A model generated the notes under the pieces. The model was given only the letters and a program-made list of their open reading frames with translations, was not told the origin of the DNA and did not search any database. From NCBI GenBank assembly GCA_013153715.1, contig JAADDW010000046.1:1-35857 (forward strand): 35,857 bases of DNA, written 5' to 3'. Shown here piece by piece: positions 32,133 through 35,857 of this stretch. The translations under genes were made by a program, and so were the position numbers. Each line of letters starts with the position of its first letter. Positions within the stretch are counted from its first letter, which is position 1. The DNA comes from Campylobacterota bacterium (GTDB taxonomy: Bacteria > Campylobacterota > Campylobacteria > Campylobacterales > Nitratiruptoraceae).

Positions 32133-34130
32133 ATGAAGTGGTTCAGTAAGGTATTATCACTCATTGCACTCACATTTGTTAGCACCGTCACTGTAACAGG
32201 GGAGGTGAAATATGATCTAGAACTTGAAAATACGGAGAGTCTGAGTATCTCCTTCTCCTCTATCCCCTCCCCTCTATACGATCTCCAGAAAATAGGGGAG
32301 ATAGAGCTCAACGAAGACTTCGCCTTTGCGGCCAAGCTCACCCCCTATGGCGGAGACCTCCTCTACGTTGGATATACGGGGGGCTTCACGATCATCGATG
32401 TTTCCCAGAAAGAGGCTCCTCAGATCATCAATGAGCCGCCCATGAGGGCGATCAATATGGAGATAGACTGGGCAGATCGCCTCCTCTTCGCCGCTATGGG
32501 AACGGGGGGATTTGGAGTCTATGACATCTCCGATCCTCTCCACCCATCTCAGTTGGTGAAGAGTAGTGTGATGGAAGACCACATGAGTGTCGATATCGCT
32601 GGGACCCCCTCCACCTTCTATGTGGCCGATATGTGGTACGGTTTCCACAAATACCGCCTGGTGGAGGGGGAGGATGGGAGTTACAGTTTTGAGAAGGAAC
32701 TCTCATTTGCCCCATCATACGGGTACGATCCCGACCCTTCCAAAAGAGAAGGAGTACGGGGATTGGAGATGGTCAACGGGGTTATCTACACCATCGATAA
32801 CAAGAACATTTACGGTTTCAATGAGAATTTCTCCACCTTTCTCACTCTCCCCTTCAATGTGACTACCCCTTCCACCTACTTCAAGGTGATTTCAGAGAGC
32901 ACATCTTACGAGGTCATCTACAACGGAATTCACAGGGAGAGGATCATTGTCGCCAATCTCGAAGGAGAGAATAAGATCCGCTTCTTCCGAGTGGAGAGAA
33001 AGGGTGCTCCCATTTTGTCCAGTACCTATTCAAGCGTCTCCATCAGCACTCCCTCCTTCGATCCCAATCTTACTCCCTCATCAAGTTCCGCCGCTATCAT
33101 ACCTCTAGAGAGGGGAGAGACAGAGAATATTACCACTGTTCCTGAGACCGTCACCCTGGCCAATACTCCGGCACAGATCGCCTATCGTCAAGAGGATAAA
33201 AAACTCCTCATCGTCGAAGGGCGGGGGGACCTGTTGGAAGTTGTGGATATAAGCGGCAACTCCCCCCAATCTCTCCACATCTTCTCCCTCCAGCAAGATG
33301 TTTTCCCCTCCTTCTTCCCAGCCAATCATGGAGGGATGCACAACCCCATCAAGGATATTGCGGTTTCAGGACCCTACATCTATCTCTTGATGGCCTACTT
33401 CGATCAGGAAGATGATACCCATCCCTATGTCCAGAAAGTTGTCATTCTCAAGGACAATGTAACCTATACCGGTCCTGCTCCCTCATCAACTGGCGAGGTA
33501 AGCAGTAGCGAGGAGTCCACATCTGCCTCTATCTCCCAATCAAGTAGTAGTGAGGCATCTGCTACCACATCTGCTTCCGCTTCCCAGTCCAGCAGTAGCA
33601 GTACCAGTATCAGTTTCAGCTCCCAACCCCTTCTCCCTGAGGGCACAGGGTGTCCCCAATTCCTCGCCAACCTGCTCCATAGAGAGTTCGATGTGAAGGG
33701 GTACTTCTACCACTACGGCCCAGGAATTTTCGACTGGCTCTATGTGAGTCAGACCGGACGACTCCTCGCCAAGTTGAAGGGAATGCTCCCCAATGGTAAT
33801 CTCGACTGGGAGATTCTCACCGACCATGTAGACCATATCGAGCTCAAGTATGAAAATGGAAACGAGTACTTCAAGCTTGTCGGAGTCAATGAAGAGAAGG
33901 CTCCCGACTATCTGAAGAATTTGGAGGAAAGCTGGATCAAGGCCCACGGCTTCTTCTTCCACTACGGCCCTGGAGCCTTCGACTGGCTCTATCTGACAAC
34001 AAGCCGCAAATATCTCGCCAAGTTGGACGGTATGAATGAAGATGGAAGCTTCAAGTGGGTCTTCATCCAAGACTGTCTCTCCAGCTTCGACTTCGACGGA
34101 GAGAAAATCTCAATAGGAGGTCTCCAGTAG
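32133..34130 (+). CDS. Secreted LVIVD-type beta-propeller with Ser-rich linker and two Asp-Trp modules
   Basis: This 665-residue protein has a signal peptide (residues 1-24). Residues about 50-440 contain blades resembling LVIVD repeats, for example YVGYTGGFTIIDVSQKEAP and VYDISDPLHPSQLV, and later VVDISGNSPQSL. A Ser/Thr-rich linker (about 449-500) follows. The C-terminus has two copies of a 40-residue module: about 522-562 (HYGPGIFDWLYV...LAKLKGM...LDWEIL) and 605-645 (HYGPGAFDWLYL...LAKLDGM...FKWVFI). AAGGAGG precedes ATG. It is an apparent paralog of the next gene. I infer a cell-surface or matrix protein; no enzyme motif is visible. Confidence 0.85.
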   Translation: MKWFSKVLSLIALTFVSTVTVTGEVKYDLELENTESLSISFSSIPSPLYDLQKIGEIELNEDFAFAAKLTPYGGDLLYVGYTGGFTIIDVSQKEAPQIINEPPMRAINMEIDWADRLLFAAMGTGGFGVYDISDPLHPSQLVKSSVMEDHMSVDIAGTPSTFYVADMWYGFHKYRLVEGEDGSYSFEKELSFAPSYGYDPDPSKREGVRGLEMVNGVIYTIDNKNIYGFNENFSTFLTLPFNVTTPSTYFKVISESTSYEVIYNGIHRERIIVANLEGENKIRFFRVERKGAPILSSTYSSVSISTPSFDPNLTPSSSSAAIIPLERGETENITTVPETVTLANTPAQIAYRQEDKKLLIVEGRGDLLEVVDISGNSPQSLHIFSLQQDVFPSFFPANHGGMHNPIKDIAVSGPYIYLLMAYFDQEDDTHPYVQKVVILKDNVTYTGPAPSSTGEVSSSEESTSASISQSSSSEASATTSASASQSSSSSTSISFSSQPLLPEGTGCPQFLANLLHREFDVKGYFYHYGPGIFDWLYVSQTGRLLAKLKGMLPNGNLDWEILTDHVDHIELKYENGNEYFKLVGVNEEKAPDYLKNLEESWIKAHGFFFHYGPGAFDWLYLTTSRKYLAKLDGMNEDGSFKWVFIQDCLSSFDFDGEKISIGGLQ

Positions 34131-34146
34131 CGGGACCTCCCTTTTC
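34116..34146 (+). terminator. Hairpin at the end of the first propeller gene
   Basis: GGAGGTC (34116-34122) and GACCTCC (34134-34140) pair around an 11-nt loop that contains the stop codon, followed by CTTTTCT. A second small stem, CCTTT-tctg-AAAGG (34139-34152), would cover the ribosome binding site of the next gene. Partial termination or attenuation between the paralogs is plausible. Confidence 0.55.
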
Positions 34147-34161
34147 TGAAAGGAGAACGCC

Positions 34162-35857
34162 ATGAAACGGATCCAAACAGTTCTATCGGGAGCGGTGCTC
34201 TCCCTACTCCTCACCACAGCAGGAGTTGGAGGAACTACCTCCGGAGGAGATCCCACCATTCTCCCGTTCCAACCGATCGGGATAATCGATATAGATCACA
34301 GTATCCGGACCCTCCTCCCCTACGACAAGGATATTCTCTACGGAGGGGGGAGCCATGGGCTCATCGCCGTTTTGGTAGATGATAAGAGCTCTCCCCAACT
34401 CCTCTCCAAGTATGAGTTTCAACCGTGGAAGATCAGATTGGAGAAGGTGATCCAGGACCCCACTTATAGGACAATTCCCAAAAAACTCTACCTGGCCGAG
34501 TGGACCGACGGTTTCTCGGCCCTGGAGATCAGCTCAAAGGGGCCCGGATATCTGGAACTTCTGGCTACGGAAAGGTCGATCCCCCATATCTCCTTCGATA
34601 TAGATTCCGATGGAGAGGGAGGGATTTATGTGGCCGATGGTTGGCACGGAATGAGGAAGTATGAGCTCGTCCCTGTTGAGCCTCCATACGCCTACAAACC
34701 TCTCACTAAATACACATTTAAAGAGGTGACCACCTTCCTCCCATCGTACAAATATAAACATGATGATAAACTGCTCGAAGGGTTCCGATGTGTCGAGACT
34801 CTGGAAGGTACAATCTACGGGGCCGACAAACACTTTATCTACGCCTTTACAAAGGATTTGAAGCCCCTCTACACAATCCCCTTCCAGATGGATGAGGGGC
34901 CTCTCCATATAAAGGTAATCCCCATCGATGAGTATGAGAAAGACCTCCACTACCATGTCAAAATCATCGGTATCAAAAATGATGAACTCTATATCTTCAA
35001 GGTAGGTTCCTATGAGACGCCCATTAACTCTTCTTCCTCCTCATTCCCATCATTATCGATCTCTATTCCATCGCTCTCCTCTCTTTCTATCTCTTCCATG
35101 GCGCTCCCAGAGGAGAGGGGAACAATAGTCCAATATACCTTTAAACTTGTCGGGAAAATGAGATTGAAGGACGAGGCCATCGACATAGCCTATAAACCGG
35201 GAGGGAAACTGTTCGTCATCGAGAAACATAGTATTGAAACAGTCGATGTCAGCGGAGATAAACCCCAACTGCTCTCCGTTTCCCTCCTCGGCTCCATATT
35301 CGGAAGCGCTATAGCTGTCGATAGACACTATATCTATGTGGGGGGATATACCAGGACCAGTACCAACTACGATCGAAAAATCTTTATCCTGGAAGATACC
35401 ACCCCGTCACCAAGTAACTACGGCAGTCTCTCTACCATCTCGGGAGAGGGTTCCCTCAGCTCTGAAGAGAGTAGTTCTTCAGAAGCGAGTGAGGAGATGA
35501 CCTCTGCAAGCACACTGAGCAGTAGTAGTATGAGCAGTGAGGCATCGGTAAGCAGTTCAGTGATATCCTCTGTCGCCGACTTCCCCGTGATTCCCAATAC
35601 CGATCCCATCATAGCTGTCGAAAATGAGATCATCGGGGCAGAATCTGTCCCCATCAAAGGGTACTATAAGAAGCACGACTTCAACGGGAACGGGAAGATA
35701 GAGTACAACGACTGGGCCTACAAAGCCGTTCCGAGCGGAAGGGTCTACCAGCTCCTCGGTAAACCACCTACATCTGAAAATATCTTCGGCTGGAAAGAGG
35801 TCAATGTCTCCGTTGAACCTCCCTACGACTGGTACTTCCTCAAATATGGAGAGGGAA
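34162..35857 (+). CDS. Secreted propeller protein, tandem paralog, 3' end outside window
   Basis: The frame is open from ATG 34162 (after AAAGGAG) to the window edge, 565 codons. A signal peptide (about 1-25) leads into a region resembling the preceding protein (LLPYDKDILYGGGSHGLIAV, GIYVADGWHGMRKYELV), so the two genes look like a diverged tandem duplication. There are two Ser-rich linkers (about 288-315 and 423-470), the second with many Ser-Ser-Glu and Ser-Ser-Met runs. From residue about 500 it has an EF-hand/dockerin-like loop DFNGNGKIEYND, then WAYK, GRVYQLLGK and NIFGWKEV, the same module as in the RCC1-like protein. The end of the protein is missing. Calcium binding is inferred from the loop only. 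Confidence 0.85.
   Translation, partial: MKRIQTVLSGAVLSLLLTTAGVGGTTSGGDPTILPFQPIGIIDIDHSIRTLLPYDKDILYGGGSHGLIAVLVDDKSSPQLLSKYEFQPWKIRLEKVIQDPTYRTIPKKLYLAEWTDGFSALEISSKGPGYLELLATERSIPHISFDIDSDGEGGIYVADGWHGMRKYELVPVEPPYAYKPLTKYTFKEVTTFLPSYKYKHDDKLLEGFRCVETLEGTIYGADKHFIYAFTKDLKPLYTIPFQMDEGPLHIKVIPIDEYEKDLHYHVKIIGIKNDELYIFKVGSYETPINSSSSSFPSLSISIPSLSSLSISSMALPEERGTIVQYTFKLVGKMRLKDEAIDIAYKPGGKLFVIEKHSIETVDVSGDKPQLLSVSLLGSIFGSAIAVDRHYIYVGGYTRTSTNYDRKIFILEDTTPSPSNYGSLSTISGEGSLSSEESSSSEASEEMTSASTLSSSSMSSEASVSSSVISSVADFPVIPNTDPIIAVENEIIGAESVPIKGYYKKHDFNGNGKIEYNDWAYKAVPSGRVYQLLGKPPTSENIFGWKEVNVSVEPPYDWYFLKYGEG

Noticed and set aside
1-35857. tRNA, rRNA, tmRNA or known riboswitch
   Set aside because: I looked through the intergenic gaps on both strands and found no cloverleaf, GGTTCGA-type T-loop with CCA or rRNA-like sequence. 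A covariance-model search would be decisive.

Overview
The window (about 52-54% G+C by eye) looks like chromosomal DNA of a Campylobacterota (Epsilonproteobacteria) member, probably a hydrogen- and sulfur-oxidising vent or sediment type related to Sulfurovum, Nitratifractor or Hydrogenimonas. The basis is a short (about 400 aa) Pgi, a 521-aa RecJ directly after pyrG, a Bpt-type leucyltransferase, an LpxB that opens with a SA.E.SANLHLE-type sequence, greA beside lpxB with surE and a ThiF-like gene close by, a [NiFe]-hydrogenase maturation operon and a Tat-type sulfide:quinone oxidoreductase. The genus is inferred. Codon use is strongly biased (CTC, ATC, TCC, GAG, GGA/GGG, AGG/CGG), which keeps the antisense strand free of stops and creates many long spurious ORFs.

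Layout. (1) 3-2952, plus: the end of a multi-pass membrane protein overlapping an HD-GYP signalling protein. (2) 10877-2954, minus: ten tightly coupled genes, lpxB - AEC transporter - surE - tcdA - GT2 - DUF2304 - FemAB-like - YbhN-like - polysaccharide deacetylase - HlyD-like lipoprotein. They join lipid A synthesis, nucleotide and tRNA housekeeping, and a surface-glycan module. (3) 10969-13185, plus: greA, argC and an LpxH-like phosphoesterase, meeting a minus pair (PPP phosphatase and an IS1595-like protein that seems domesticated). (4) 14504-20321, plus: nickel transporter and hypB-C-D-E-X-A, a nearly complete hydrogenase maturation operon without hypF. (5) 20360-24118: a secreted RCC1-like repeat protein, then 512 nt of noncoding DNA (a 29-bp repeat pair, a strong terminator, a perfect sigma70-type promoter), then a DUF302/DUF481 gene pair. 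(6) 24200-29248, plus: pyrG-recJ and an SQR with a small membrane protein. (7) 31464-29243, minus: Nfu-type protein, bpt, pgi. (8) 31614-35857, plus: a Bfd-like 2Fe-2S protein, then two tandem secreted beta-propeller paralogs, the second running off the window.

How the genes relate. The hyp genes insert nickel and Fe(CN)2CO into hydrogenase. HypX suggests formyl-THF-derived CO, fitting oxygen exposure. The SQR supplies electrons from sulfide. Three secreted proteins (20360, 32133, 34162) share a short Tyr/Phe-Asp-Trp C-terminal module that I do not recognise. This is the best candidate for an undescribed surface-protein family. No rRNA, tRNA, cas genes or intact insertion sequence were found.
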